Of a stretch of DNA of 64,000 bases, positions 50,275 through 59,446 are shown in pieces (positions within the stretch are counted from its first letter, which is position 1; each line of letters starts with the position of its first letter). The stretch is from assembly GCF_900104335.1 (NCBI RefSeq), contig NZ_FMXT01000002.1, positions 372,001-436,000 of the forward strand. The letters are read 5' to 3'. This DNA comes from Pseudobutyrivibrio sp. YE44. GTDB taxonomy: Bacteria > Bacillota > Clostridia > Lachnospirales > Lachnospiraceae. Below the pieces are notes generated by a model. The model saw only the letters and a list, made by a program, of their open reading frames with translations, was not told where the DNA came from and made no database searches. Both the position numbers and the translations under genes were made by a program.

Positions 50275-51288
50275 TCATTCACACTCAATTATTCGAGTTA
50301 CTTCATCCATGTAGTTTCCACAATATTTTTCATATACTCCAAGCATTGCATCTCTAAATCTCTGTTTTTCTTCTGGCGATAATGAGATAACCTGTGTGCC
50401 ATTTTTTACTGCCGTCAACTTCGCCTCGTTCTCTCTTTGATTCCAAAGAGTCCTTTCATAAGTGGCCGACTCAATTGCACAAGCCTTAATAATATCCCTA
50501 TCATTCTGGTCCAACCTATTCCAAACAACCTTAGAACATATTTGCATTTCAGGTATTCTCATATGTTCATCTACTGTGAAATACTTGGCCAGCTTATAAT
50601 GACTTTTTGCTTCATAGGATGGCCAATTGTTTTCTGCCCCATCCACGGTTCCCTTTTCTAGGGCTGAATATACATTTGAGTAATCTATCTCAACAGGATT
50701 TGCTCCCAGAGCTGAAACCATGTCTGACATCATTGCAGACTTTTGAACTCTTATATTCATCCCCTGACAATCTTCTACAGTTTTAATAGCCTTCTCTGTG
50801 CTGTAAAAGCTTCTGGCACCTGCATCATACCAGGACAAACCAATCAAATCATATTTCTGTACCTTGCTTAAATACTCATCTCCTATTTTTCCATCCAGCA
50901 CTCTCCACATATGATTTGAGTCGTTGTAAAGATATGGAAGATTAAGAACGCTCAGTTCAGGAACCTTTTCAGCGAGCTGTGTGTTAGAAACTCTTGCAAA
51001 AGCTATTCCACCATATTTCAGCTGTTCAATAACTTCCTCTTCGCTGCCTAGTTGAGAATCACATTTTACAAGGATTTTTATTCTTCCATCAGTTCGCTCA
51101 TAAACCAAATCAGCAAACTTTTGATCACCTAAAGTTGTAGGGTAATCCTCGGTCTGATTGTCCGCATAATAAAAAACATATTCAGGTGCATTCTCCTCAA
51201 CCTTGGCCTGGCTAAAAAATATTATTTTTACTGTACAAGCAAGCACCGCTATAGCCGCGATTCCAGTTAATATACATCTTTTTTTCAT
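50275..51288 (-). CDS. DctP-family TRAP solute-binding protein, probable sensor
   Basis: A 337-residue DctP-like protein. N-terminal TM/signal with LAC as a possible lipobox. GDQKFADLVYERTDGRIKILV, GARSFYSTEKAIKTVEDCQGMNIRVQKS and GTVDGAENNWPSYEAKSHY are family marks. It is translated together with the response regulator and kinase genes upstream (one-base overlap), apart from the TRAP permease, so it probably passes ligand state to the kinase. Confidence 0.88.
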   Translation of the reverse strand: MKKRCILTGIAAIAVLACTVKIIFFSQAKVEENAPEYVFYYADNQTEDYPTTLGDQKFADLVYERTDGRIKILVKCDSQLGSEEEVIEQLKYGGIAFARVSNTQLAEKVPELSVLNLPYLYNDSNHMWRVLDGKIGDEYLSKVQKYDLIGLSWYDAGARSFYSTEKAIKTVEDCQGMNIRVQKSAMMSDMVSALGANPVEIDYSNVYSALEKGTVDGAENNWPSYEAKSHYKLAKYFTVDEHMRIPEMQICSKVVWNRLDQNDRDIIKACAIESATYERTLWNQRENEAKLTAVKNGTQVISLSPEEKQRFRDAMLGVYEKYCGNYMDEVTRIIECE

Positions 51289-52070
51289 TATCTAAGAACC
51301 CCATTCCTATATTCGCTAGGTGTCATTCCAGTAAGGCGTTTAAATACCCTGGTAAAATAATTAGCGTCACGATAGCCAACATCAAAGCATACATCCTTTA
51401 TATTTATTGCTGGCTTTTCGAGTAACTGCTTGGCCTTATCAATCCTAAGCTCATTGAGAAAGACTATAAAGCTCTTCCCCAAATGCTGCTTAAATATCTT
51501 ACAAAAATACACATCAGAATATCCAATCACTCCTGCCACATCCTGAAGAGATATATCCTCCTTGTAATGTTCATTAATATACTCCATGGCATCCTTTAGA
51601 ATCAGCCTGGCATTGTAGCTTAGCTCTTGTTCCTCGGAATATAGCCCTAATGAATCCTCGCAAATATCCATGCTCTTGTCTTGTTCTTGCTGACATTGGT
51701 CTGCAATGCTAAAGGCTTCCTCAAAAGCACTGACCAGCTCCTCGTCGGTACCTGGCTTTAAAAGATAATCCAGAGCCTTAACCGATATGGCTTTCTTGGC
51801 GTAATTAAACTCATCAAAGGCAGTTAAGAAAATAATACTACAATTGGAATCGAAGCTTCTGATTTCCTCCGCTGCCTCCAACCCATTTTTCCCAGGCATG
51901 GCTATATCAAGCAGGGCGATTTGACAGTTCTGTTTTTCAAACATCTCCACTGCTTCCACTCCATTTTCAGCCCAGAATAAATCTACCTGACCTGGAAAAT
52001 AGCTTCTGAGTTTCTTTGATATAACCTGACGTTCAATAGGTTCGTCATCTGCAATTAACACCTTATACAT
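51288..52070 (-). CDS. Response regulator, REC plus AraC-type HTH (YesN-like)
   Basis: A 260-residue protein. REC domain (1-120; acidic pocket DDE at 8-10, phospho-Asp in ALLDIAMPGKNG near 56, Lys in KPGTDEE), linker, and AraC HTH (160-260; IGYSDVYFCKIFKQHLGKSF and VGYRDANYFTRVFKRLTGMTPSEYR). Partner of the kinase whose gene it overlaps by one base. Confidence 0.94.
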   Translation of the reverse strand: MYKVLIADDEPIERQVISKKLRSYFPGQVDLFWAENGVEAVEMFEKQNCQIALLDIAMPGKNGLEAAEEIRSFDSNCSIIFLTAFDEFNYAKKAISVKALDYLLKPGTDEELVSAFEEAFSIADQCQQEQDKSMDICEDSLGLYSEEQELSYNARLILKDAMEYINEHYKEDISLQDVAGVIGYSDVYFCKIFKQHLGKSFIVFLNELRIDKAKQLLEKPAINIKDVCFDVGYRDANYFTRVFKRLTGMTPSEYRNGVLR

Positions 52071-53575
52071 TAATCATTCTCCTTAGAGTAATAGGTCTCG
52101 CTATCCATAAAGGGAAGTGTAATTGAAATAGATGTTCCCCCACCTTTACTGCTATCCACTTCCATGTCCGCATCTTTATACATAGCTTTTATTCTTCGAT
52201 AAATGTTCCCAGTTCCTATTCCTATTGATTTACTCTGCTCTTTAAAACTCTCCCTAAGTGTTTTAAGTCTCTCGGCATCCATTCCTTCACCAGTATCAGT
52301 GACCACCAAAACAAGCTTATCTTCTTTATGAGAAACTGTAAGATAAATTTTTCCGCCCTCCAGCTTTGGAGAGATTCCATGTATAATACAGTTCTCCAAT
52401 AATGGCTGGAGAATAAAGGTAGGCACAACCACCTTATCTGGATCCACATCACAATTGACAATATATTTTACTCTCATGCCAAAGCGCATCTTCTGAAGAT
52501 ACATATAGTTTTCAGCAACCTTTAGCTCCTGGGAAAGTAAAACTTCCTTGTCCTGATTTTTCAGATTATATCTGAATAAAGCACTTAGAGCTTTTATCAT
52601 CTCTTCAGTGATATCCGCGCCCTCAAGATTTGCCATACCACCTATTACATTTAAGGTATTAAAAAGAAAATGAGGATTTATTTGGCTCTTTAACAACTGA
52701 AGATTCATGGCATCCAGCTGCTTTTCAACCTCCAGGTTCTCCAGCTCCTTTACATGAAGCTTATCCAGAGCATCCCTTTTCTTTTCCAAGGCATCTATAT
52801 ATTCTCCAGTGGCATATTTCATTTTGTTGAAGGCATGAACAAGTTCTCCTACCTCATCCTGGTTATTAACATGAACATCCTCGATATAAAAATCATTTGC
52901 AGCGATTTTACGAGAAGCATTTGCCAATTTTAAAACAGGTTCGGTAAAATCCTTGTCCATTCGTCTTGATAACTCGATTATGACTATAAATAACAAAATG
53001 TTTATAGTTATAGCCATAAGTGGAACCGCAAAAACCTTTGGTATCAATTCTTTATATTTAGCATTTCCATCCTTTAAGGTTTGCTCAATATATTTCTCTG
53101 AATAGCCCACAAGATAGTCCTGCATATTGTAAACATCATAGGTCTTTGCAACGTATTCCTTCTTGCTCAAATGACCTTCCAACAACTCTGTTCTATATTC
53201 ACAATATACCTCGTAGCAGCTTTTAAGAGCATACAATTGTGCGTATTGATTTTCACCTAATTCTTCATAATCCAAATCTACAGCATCAATAGCTTTCTTA
53301 GTCTGTTCAATAGCACTGTTGAGACTTGCTTTGTTCTCAGAATTCTTGCTACTTATATATTTTTTCAAGCACTCTCTTTCCGTATCAAGTGCCGACACAA
53401 CCTGACCACCTTCAGAATTGTTTTCCATGATTTCATTAACATCAATCACGAACAGTCTAATTAAAAAAACATCAAAAATAATAGATACCAGAATTGTCAG
53501 AAATACCGTTCCTATAAAAAAGGAAATTTTATTTTTAATGGTTGCTTTTATCCAATAAGATTTTATTCTCTTCAT
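52070..53575 (-). CDS. Sensor histidine kinase (YesM/LytS type)
   Basis: A 501-residue kinase. TM near 15-35, extracytoplasmic domain to about 185, second TM near 186-205, HAMP (about 207-262), coiled coil, then SQINPHFLFNTLNVIGGM with the phospho-His near residue 303, and an ATPase domain with LQPLLENCIIHG and DTGEGMD. Likely senses the DctP protein encoded two genes on, and drives the TRAP/hexuronate genes. Confidence 0.93.
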   Translation of the reverse strand: MKRIKSYWIKATIKNKISFFIGTVFLTILVSIIFDVFLIRLFVIDVNEIMENNSEGGQVVSALDTERECLKKYISSKNSENKASLNSAIEQTKKAIDAVDLDYEELGENQYAQLYALKSCYEVYCEYRTELLEGHLSKKEYVAKTYDVYNMQDYLVGYSEKYIEQTLKDGNAKYKELIPKVFAVPLMAITINILLFIVIIELSRRMDKDFTEPVLKLANASRKIAANDFYIEDVHVNNQDEVGELVHAFNKMKYATGEYIDALEKKRDALDKLHVKELENLEVEKQLDAMNLQLLKSQINPHFLFNTLNVIGGMANLEGADITEEMIKALSALFRYNLKNQDKEVLLSQELKVAENYMYLQKMRFGMRVKYIVNCDVDPDKVVVPTFILQPLLENCIIHGISPKLEGGKIYLTVSHKEDKLVLVVTDTGEGMDAERLKTLRESFKEQSKSIGIGTGNIYRRIKAMYKDADMEVDSSKGGGTSISITLPFMDSETYYSKEND

Positions 53576-53590
53576 AATTCAATAATAGTA

Positions 53591-53631
53591 AAGACAGCAT
53601 ATAGTTACCACAATTAGTATAATGCTGTCTT
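53591..53631 (-). terminator. Hairpin between dctM and the kinase gene
   Basis: Perfect 10-bp arms AAGACAGCAT / ATGCTGTCTT, 21-base loop, weak T content after it. Likely a partial terminator of the TRAP operon. Confidence 0.5.
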
Positions 53632-53677
53632 CACCATATTTCTATTATTCTGTTGTCCTTTTTAGTTCTCTATTTTG

Positions 53678-54973
53678 TTATTTTGCTACTGCATTAGGAA
53701 GGAACATACTGATTTCAGGAATAAATGTAATCAACAATAAAACTGAAATCATACATAGATAAAACGGAAGGGTTGCCTTCACAACTTTCTCCATCTTAAC
53801 CTTACCTACCGCTGAGCCGATGAAGAGAACTCCGCCAACCGGAGGGGTCAATAAACCTATACCACAGTTTAATATGAGCATGATACCAAATTGTACTGGG
53901 CTTATACCGATTGACTGAGCAATTGGGAGAAGGATTGGTGTAGCAATCAAAATGATTGGTGCCATATCCATAATGCATCCAAGCAACAGTAGAATAAGGT
54001 TAATTAGGAGCGCTATAAAAATAGGATTATTTGTAAGGCCAATAATGGCACTTGCGGCTAAATCCGGAACATGTAAAGTTGTAAGACAGTAGCCAAATAC
54101 GCTTGAAGTTGCAATGAGAATAAGCACAATTGCAAGAGTATCTATGCACTGTTCAAAAGTCTTCCACACACCTTTCCAATCAAGTCCCTTGTAAACAAAC
54201 ACACTGACAAGGAGACTATAAACAACTGCAAAAGCTGCAGATTCTGTTGCAGTGAAAACTCCACCTACAACACCAACTACCACTATGATGATTGCAGCCA
54301 AAGCCCAGAAAGAAATGCTAAGCTGCTTTAGGAAGCCTTTAAGGGAGAATTTTTCTCCCTTTGGATAATTTCGTCTTTTTGAAATAATAAAGGCTCCAAT
54401 CATAAGAGATATTGCAAGAAGCGCACCTGGAATATAGCCTGCCAGGAATAGACTTCCTACTGATACCCCTCCTGCACACATGGCATATATAACCATGTTG
54501 TGGCTTGGCGGAACCAGAAGTCCCTCACATGATGATGTTATAGTTACTGCTGTGGAGAAATCATCATCATATCCCTGATCAACCATCATCGGGATGAGGA
54601 TACTTCCAAGTGAGGCTGTATCTGCTGCTGCAGAGCCCGATATTCCACCAAAGAAATAGGAGGCAACTATGTTTACCATAGACATACCACCTGTCATCCA
54701 TCCTACACAGGAATTAGCCAAGGCAATCAGTTTTTCTGATATACCTCCGCTCCCCATAAGACATCCCATTGTGATAAAGAATGGTACTGCCATCAAACTG
54801 AAGGAACTGATGCCCTTTACCATCTGCTGGCAAACTATTGAAAGGGGTATACCCTGGTATAACAAACATAAAATTGATGATATTCCTACTGCATATGCAA
54901 TCTGGAATCTAAGCATAATCATTACGAGAAAGCTTATGAGCAGGACTGCAATCGCTGTTGTGTTTACTGCCAT
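53678..54973 (-). CDS. dctM: TRAP transporter large permease DctM
   Basis: A 431-residue protein with about 12 helices; VPFFITMGCLMGSGGISEKLIALAN, FGGISGSAAADTASLGSILIPMM and PPSHNMVIYAMCAGGVSVGSLFLAGYIPG are DctM/SiaM motifs. Uses a sodium or proton gradient to import an organic acid delivered by DctP. Start shares TAATG with dctQ. Confidence 0.95.
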   Translation of the reverse strand: MAVNTTAIAVLLISFLVMIMLRFQIAYAVGISSILCLLYQGIPLSIVCQQMVKGISSFSLMAVPFFITMGCLMGSGGISEKLIALANSCVGWMTGGMSMVNIVASYFFGGISGSAAADTASLGSILIPMMVDQGYDDDFSTAVTITSSCEGLLVPPSHNMVIYAMCAGGVSVGSLFLAGYIPGALLAISLMIGAFIISKRRNYPKGEKFSLKGFLKQLSISFWALAAIIIVVVGVVGGVFTATESAAFAVVYSLLVSVFVYKGLDWKGVWKTFEQCIDTLAIVLILIATSSVFGYCLTTLHVPDLAASAIIGLTNNPIFIALLINLILLLLGCIMDMAPIILIATPILLPIAQSIGISPVQFGIMLILNCGIGLLTPPVGGVLFIGSAVGKVKMEKVVKATLPFYLCMISVLLLITFIPEISMFLPNAVAK

Positions 54974-55494
54974 TATTTTTCCTCCTTTATGACTATACTT
55001 TTTACGTGACCATATAATGCTTCTAACTCAAAAACTATCATAGCAACGCCCGCAACAGGAATTGGAAAATACATCCAAAACCTAGATACAGATGGCATGC
55101 TTACATAGCAGCCTTTGCTACCGATACTGGTAGCATAATGCCATCCCACCACCAACATCACTATTCCAAAGCCAAGGACAAAAATATCATTAAGAATGTC
55201 CAAGAACTTAATTAACCATTTTGGAAGATAAGAATCAAATGCTGTCATACGTATGTGTGCACTTCGTCTAATAGCAAGTGCTGCAGATAACACTGCCATG
55301 TATGACATAAGTGTCAACACCACTTCTTCACTCCAGGATGGATCCGGAATGAATGGCACATATCGACCTACCACGCTATAACAAGTAATCAATATATCTG
55401 CAATAAGAAATACCTTGCAAATAAAAAGCATTACTTTATAGGTGACGTCATATAATGGCTTAATTCTATCTACCTGTCTAAAAATGCCTTCCAT
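54973..55494 (-). CDS. dctQ: TRAP transporter small permease DctQ
   Basis: A 173-residue four-helix protein with the DctQ marks WSEEVVLTLMSYMAVLSAALAIRRSAHIRMTAFD (about 77-110). Pairs with DctM. 13 bp after dctP. Confidence 0.93.
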   Translation of the reverse strand: MEGIFRQVDRIKPLYDVTYKVMLFICKVFLIADILITCYSVVGRYVPFIPDPSWSEEVVLTLMSYMAVLSAALAIRRSAHIRMTAFDSYLPKWLIKFLDILNDIFVLGFGIVMLVVGWHYATSIGSKGCYVSMPSVSRFWMYFPIPVAGVAMIVFELEALYGHVKSIVIKEEK

Positions 55495-55507
55495 AAAACC
55501 TTCCTTC

Positions 55508-56563
55508 TTACTTCATATCAACAATCTGCTTGTAAAGCTCTTCCTGACCTTTGATATTGTCGTCAATAACACTCTGAACTGCCTTCTGCCATGGTGTCTT
55601 ATCTTCAACATCGATAATTGTTACACCATCCTTCTTAAGCTCCTCAAGTGTCTTTGCTTCCTGCTCATCAGCGATTGTCTGATTGTATTCCTGTGCAGCC
55701 TTACCAGCTTCAATAAGAATGTTCTGCTGCTCTTCTGTAAGCTTGTTCCAAGTGTCATCTGAAATAATCATTTCTGTTGCACCGATTGTATGACCGTCAA
55801 GAATCATATAAGGTGCCACCTCTGGGAACGCATTTGATTTGTAGTTTGTAATAGGCTGCTCTGCGCCATCAACAACACCTGTCTGAAGTGCTGAATAAAG
55901 CTCACCAAAACTTACAACTGTAGGATTTGCACCAAGGCTTTCTGCAAGTCCATTCATAACAGGGTCATTCGAAACACGAAGCTTCATACCCTTGAAGGAA
56001 TCGATACCTGTGATTTCTTCCTTAGTGAAGAAATGACGGAAGCCCTCCTCACCATAGAAAAGACCTCTAATACCATTTCCGTTCTCATATGGCTCCATTA
56101 AGAAATCATCTGCCAATTTTGAGGTTGCAAACTTCCAATAATGCTCACGGCTTACAAAAGTATATGGCAAAGAAAGAAGCTTAGACTTTTCGCCGCCATA
56201 TGGTGTAAGAATGAAGGCAGAGATTCTTGAAATATCTACTGTGCCACCGCCGCCAAGCATTCCGTCTACTACATCATTTTCAGAACCTAAAACGCCACCA
56301 GCCTGAAGGTCAATCTTTATAGTTCCATTAGATCTGGTTTCTACTTCCTCTTTAAACTTTGAGTCCACCATACCTACAACAGTATCAAGTGGATTTACCT
56401 CAGCCATAACAAGTGTAATTGTCTCACCTGATGTAGGTGTCTTTGCATCATCAATTGATGCTGTTCCTGTTGTGCTTGATGTGTCTGGTGCAGTAACACC
56501 ACAAGCTGTCATACTGAACACCATTGTTGCTGCCACTAATGTAGCCAGTAATTTTCTTCTCAT
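55508..56563 (-). CDS. dctP: TRAP transporter substrate-binding protein DctP
   Basis: A 351-residue lipoprotein (box SMTACG near residue 21). ITLVMAEVNPLDTVVGMVDSKFKEEVE, FKGMKLRVSNDPVMNGLAESLGANPTVVSFGELYSALQTGVVDGAEQP with the conserved Arg for a carboxylate, are family marks. Given the neighbours the ligand is probably a hexuronate. First gene of dctP-dctQ-dctM. Confidence 0.94.
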   Translation of the reverse strand: MRRKLLATLVAATMVFSMTACGVTAPDTSSTTGTASIDDAKTPTSGETITLVMAEVNPLDTVVGMVDSKFKEEVETRSNGTIKIDLQAGGVLGSENDVVDGMLGGGGTVDISRISAFILTPYGGEKSKLLSLPYTFVSREHYWKFATSKLADDFLMEPYENGNGIRGLFYGEEGFRHFFTKEEITGIDSFKGMKLRVSNDPVMNGLAESLGANPTVVSFGELYSALQTGVVDGAEQPITNYKSNAFPEVAPYMILDGHTIGATEMIISDDTWNKLTEEQQNILIEAGKAAQEYNQTIADEQEAKTLEELKKDGVTIIDVEDKTPWQKAVQSVIDDNIKGQEELYKQIVDMK

Positions 56564-56585
56564 TTGTTTTTCCTCCCATAAAAAA

Positions 56586-56612
56586 ATGACATTACCATTT
56601 AGATAATGTCAT
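56586..56612 (-). terminator. Terminator between kdgK and dctP
   Basis: ATGACATTA / TAATGTCAT with a 9-base loop, followed on the minus strand by a T-run. It separates the catabolic genes from the TRAP operon, so dctP may have its own promoter or be reached by readthrough. Confidence 0.75.
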
Positions 56613-56728
56613 TATAGGGTATAACTTTATGGTCCAAAATCGGACATTTTTAGCATTAGTAGCACTATTTTCTTTATGTGTATTAGCTTTAGTACTATCT
56701 TAATATAACTGGTTAAAATTGTACTATT

Positions 56729-57826
56729 CTATCTCTTTACTCGAGCTCCAGCGCCACCCATGATTGCTTCAACCTCAGAACAGGTTGCCATAGTTGTATC
56801 ACCTGGTGTGGTCATTGCAAGAGCACCATGAGCAGTTCCATACTCAACTGCCTTTGCAGCATCTCCTGTGGTCATAAGACCATAAACAAGACCCGATGCG
56901 AAGGAATCACCACCGCCAACACGATCAAGAATTTCAAGGCCCTTGTAATCCTTTGCCTTGTGAATCTGACCATCTGCCCAGCAAAGAGCTGACCAGTCAT
57001 TAACTGTTGCTGTCTTAACTGTACGAAGAGTTGTGGCAACCACCTTGAAGTTTGGATAAACCTTTGCTGCCTCATCAATCATCTTCTTGTAGCCATCAAG
57101 ATTAAGTTCCTTAAGATTTGCGTCATTTCCTTCAATCTCAAAACCAAGACAGGCTGTGAAATCTTCCTCGTTTCCAATCATTACATCAACGTACTTGGCG
57201 ATTTCCTTGTTAACCTCCTGAGCCTTTGCCTGTCCACCAATAGCAGACCACATAGAAGCTCTGTAGTTTAAGTCATAAGAAACAACTGTGCCATACTTCT
57301 TTGCTGTCTTGATTGCTTCAACAACTGTCTCTGCAGACTGCTCAGAAAGTGCTGCATAAATTCCACCTGTGTGGAACCATCTAACACCAAGCTCACCAAA
57401 GATATAGTCAAAATCGAAATCCTTTGCTGTCGCCTGAGAAATGGCTGTATTTGCTCTATCAGAACATGAAAGGGCACCACGGATACCAAATCCTCTCTCA
57501 ACAAAGTTGAGACCGTTTCTACATTCACGACCAATACCATCTGTCTTCTTCCAGTTAATAAGCTTTGTGTCTACGCCACCCTGAAGAATGAAATCCTCCA
57601 CCAAGTGACCAACCTCGTTATCTGCAAAAGATGTGATAACCGCTGTGTCCATGCCAAAGCATCTGCGAAGTCCACGGATTACATTGTATTCTCCGCCGCC
57701 TTCCCATACCTTAAACTCTCTAGCTGTGCGGATGCGTCCCTCACCTGGGTCGAAGCGTAACATAACTTCGCCTAAGCTGACTGCATCGTATCTACAATCT
57801 TTTTTGTCTCTAAGTTTTAAGTCCAT
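56729..57826 (-). CDS. kdgK: 2-keto-3-deoxygluconate kinase (PfkB family)
   Basis: A 365-residue PfkB sugar kinase. SLGEVMLRFDPGEGRIR at the start, VWEGGGEYNVIRGLRRCFG, VSYDLNYRASMW and the end DRVGGGDSFASGLVYGL with the catalytic Asp in GGGDSF. Family context and the uxuA/uxuB/kdgA genes argue for KDG as substrate. ATG 57826 chosen because AAGGAG precedes it. Confidence 0.9.
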   Translation of the reverse strand: MDLKLRDKKDCRYDAVSLGEVMLRFDPGEGRIRTAREFKVWEGGGEYNVIRGLRRCFGMDTAVITSFADNEVGHLVEDFILQGGVDTKLINWKKTDGIGRECRNGLNFVERGFGIRGALSCSDRANTAISQATAKDFDFDYIFGELGVRWFHTGGIYAALSEQSAETVVEAIKTAKKYGTVVSYDLNYRASMWSAIGGQAKAQEVNKEIAKYVDVMIGNEEDFTACLGFEIEGNDANLKELNLDGYKKMIDEAAKVYPNFKVVATTLRTVKTATVNDWSALCWADGQIHKAKDYKGLEILDRVGGGDSFASGLVYGLMTTGDAAKAVEYGTAHGALAMTTPGDTTMATCSEVEAIMGGAGARVKR

Positions 57827-57848
57827 TCTAATACTCCTTAATCCGCAA

Positions 57849-57993
57849 GGAATAGTCACTAGCTAAATATCTCCACGAGACACGCTTGCGCTCCTGTCGC
57901 ACTGGTTGCCCTACATAAGATGCTCCTTCGGACCATCTAAGTAGGGACCGTGCTTTAAGGTCTCTTAGGAGATACTTACCTAGCTCCTATTCC
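57849..57993. other. 145-bp long hairpin between uxaC and kdgK
   Basis: Arms, outside in: GGAATAG/CTATTCC, TAGCTA/TAGCT, ATCTCC/GGAGAT, GAGAC/GTCTC, GCAC/GTGC, CCCTAC/GTAGGG, AGATG/CATCT. All are in register, so the whole folds on itself. No T-run. No family match inside the window, though the plan recalls the other long hairpins here. Confidence 0.65.
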
Positions 57994-58044
57994 AAGCTCA
58001 TCTAATAATTATATTGTACTAAAATTAGATAAAATCTAACTACT

Positions 58045-59445
58045 TCAAAAACCGAAGTACGCTACGGCGTTACGGCCGCATATGTTACGAACGAGGGTAC
58101 GTAAATACGAATCGTCGTCAGGGTATTCGCCGGCCTCCACCCATGAGCCGATTTTGTTGCAAAGGATGCGACGATAAAGCTCGTGGCGTGGGAAAGATAA
58201 GAAACTACGTGAGTCGGTGAGCATTCCCACTGATGTAGAGATAAGCCCAGTATCAGACATAGTTTCGATTTGTCTTTCCATTCCATTCTTGTGGTCACAG
58301 AACCACCATGCTGCTCCAAGCTGTACCTTGCCCTTGATGCCTGACTCGTTACTGCAGAAGCTTCCTGCCATAACATTAAGCATCTCTGTATCCTTTGGAT
58401 TCAAGCAATAAAGAATTGTCTTTGGTAATTCATCAAACAAATCCATTGCTGACAACAATGCTGAAAGCTGTGGAGCGTAGTTGAAGTCGTGTGTAGCATC
58501 GAAGCCTGTATCCACTCCAAGGATTCTGAAGAAGCGTTCAGAATTATTTCTGATTGCTCCGATGTGAAGCTGCATAACAATATCATGCTTTGCATAAATA
58601 CGACCAAGCTGAGTAAGCATATAGCCGCGGAACTTTCCTTCCTGTTCCTCTGTAAGCTTTACGCCAGACATTCTTGTTTTTAAAATCTGGTCAACCTCAG
58701 ACTTTGTAGTTGGAACAAAGAAAAGACTTTCCAAGCTGTGATCAGAAACGCGACAGCCTTGCTCAATAAAATATTCAAGACGAAGCTCTAACGCCTTTAG
58801 CAGAGACTCTGTGTCATCGATTCTAAACTCTACCACCATGCTTAAGTCGTTGATATAATTCACGAAACCATCTTTATCAATACCAATTGCCTTCTCTGGT
58901 CTGAAGGAAGGAAGCACCTTGATTTCAAAGCCATCCTCACGGATTTTCTGATGCCATTCCAAGGTGTCAATTGGGTCGTCTGTTGTGCAAAGGACAGATA
59001 CCTTTTGCATTCTAAGGAGGTTTCTCACTGAATACTCTTTTGTGTGAAGCTTTTCGTTACAGGCGTCCCAAATTTCTTTTGCGGTATCAGGATTTAGTGG
59101 TGTGGTTATGCCAAAGTAACGCTGAAGCTCAAGGTGTGTCCAGTGATATAGGGGATTACCGATAAGATTCTGTACCGTATCTGCCCATGCCATAAATTTA
59201 TCAAAAGGAGCTCCATCTCCTGTGATAAGTGATTCTGAGATTCCGTTAGCTCTCATGGCGCGCCACTTGTAGTGATCGCCCCCAAGCCAAACCTCAGCCA
59301 TATTATCAAAGCATTTATCCTCATAAATTTCTCTAGGATTCAAATGATTGTGAAAGTCATAAATTGGCTCATCTTTAACAGCTGCAAAAAGCTTCTTTGC
59401 AGTGTCGTTTGTTAATAGGAAATCTTCATCCATAAATTTTGTCAT
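58045..59445 (-). CDS. uxaC: Glucuronate isomerase UxaC
   Basis: A 466-residue amidohydrolase-fold isomerase converting glucuronate to fructuronate (and galacturonate to tagaturonate). FHNHLNPREIYEDK (metal His), FLSFPRHELYRRILCNKIG and LHIGAIRNNSERFF are UxaC motifs. One base after uxuB. Confidence 0.96.
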   Translation of the reverse strand: MTKFMDEDFLLTNDTAKKLFAAVKDEPIYDFHNHLNPREIYEDKCFDNMAEVWLGGDHYKWRAMRANGISESLITGDGAPFDKFMAWADTVQNLIGNPLYHWTHLELQRYFGITTPLNPDTAKEIWDACNEKLHTKEYSVRNLLRMQKVSVLCTTDDPIDTLEWHQKIREDGFEIKVLPSFRPEKAIGIDKDGFVNYINDLSMVVEFRIDDTESLLKALELRLEYFIEQGCRVSDHSLESLFFVPTTKSEVDQILKTRMSGVKLTEEQEGKFRGYMLTQLGRIYAKHDIVMQLHIGAIRNNSERFFRILGVDTGFDATHDFNYAPQLSALLSAMDLFDELPKTILYCLNPKDTEMLNVMAGSFCSNESGIKGKVQLGAAWWFCDHKNGMERQIETMSDTGLISTSVGMLTDSRSFLSFPRHELYRRILCNKIGSWVEAGEYPDDDSYLRTLVRNICGRNAVAYFGF

Positions 59446-59446
59446 A

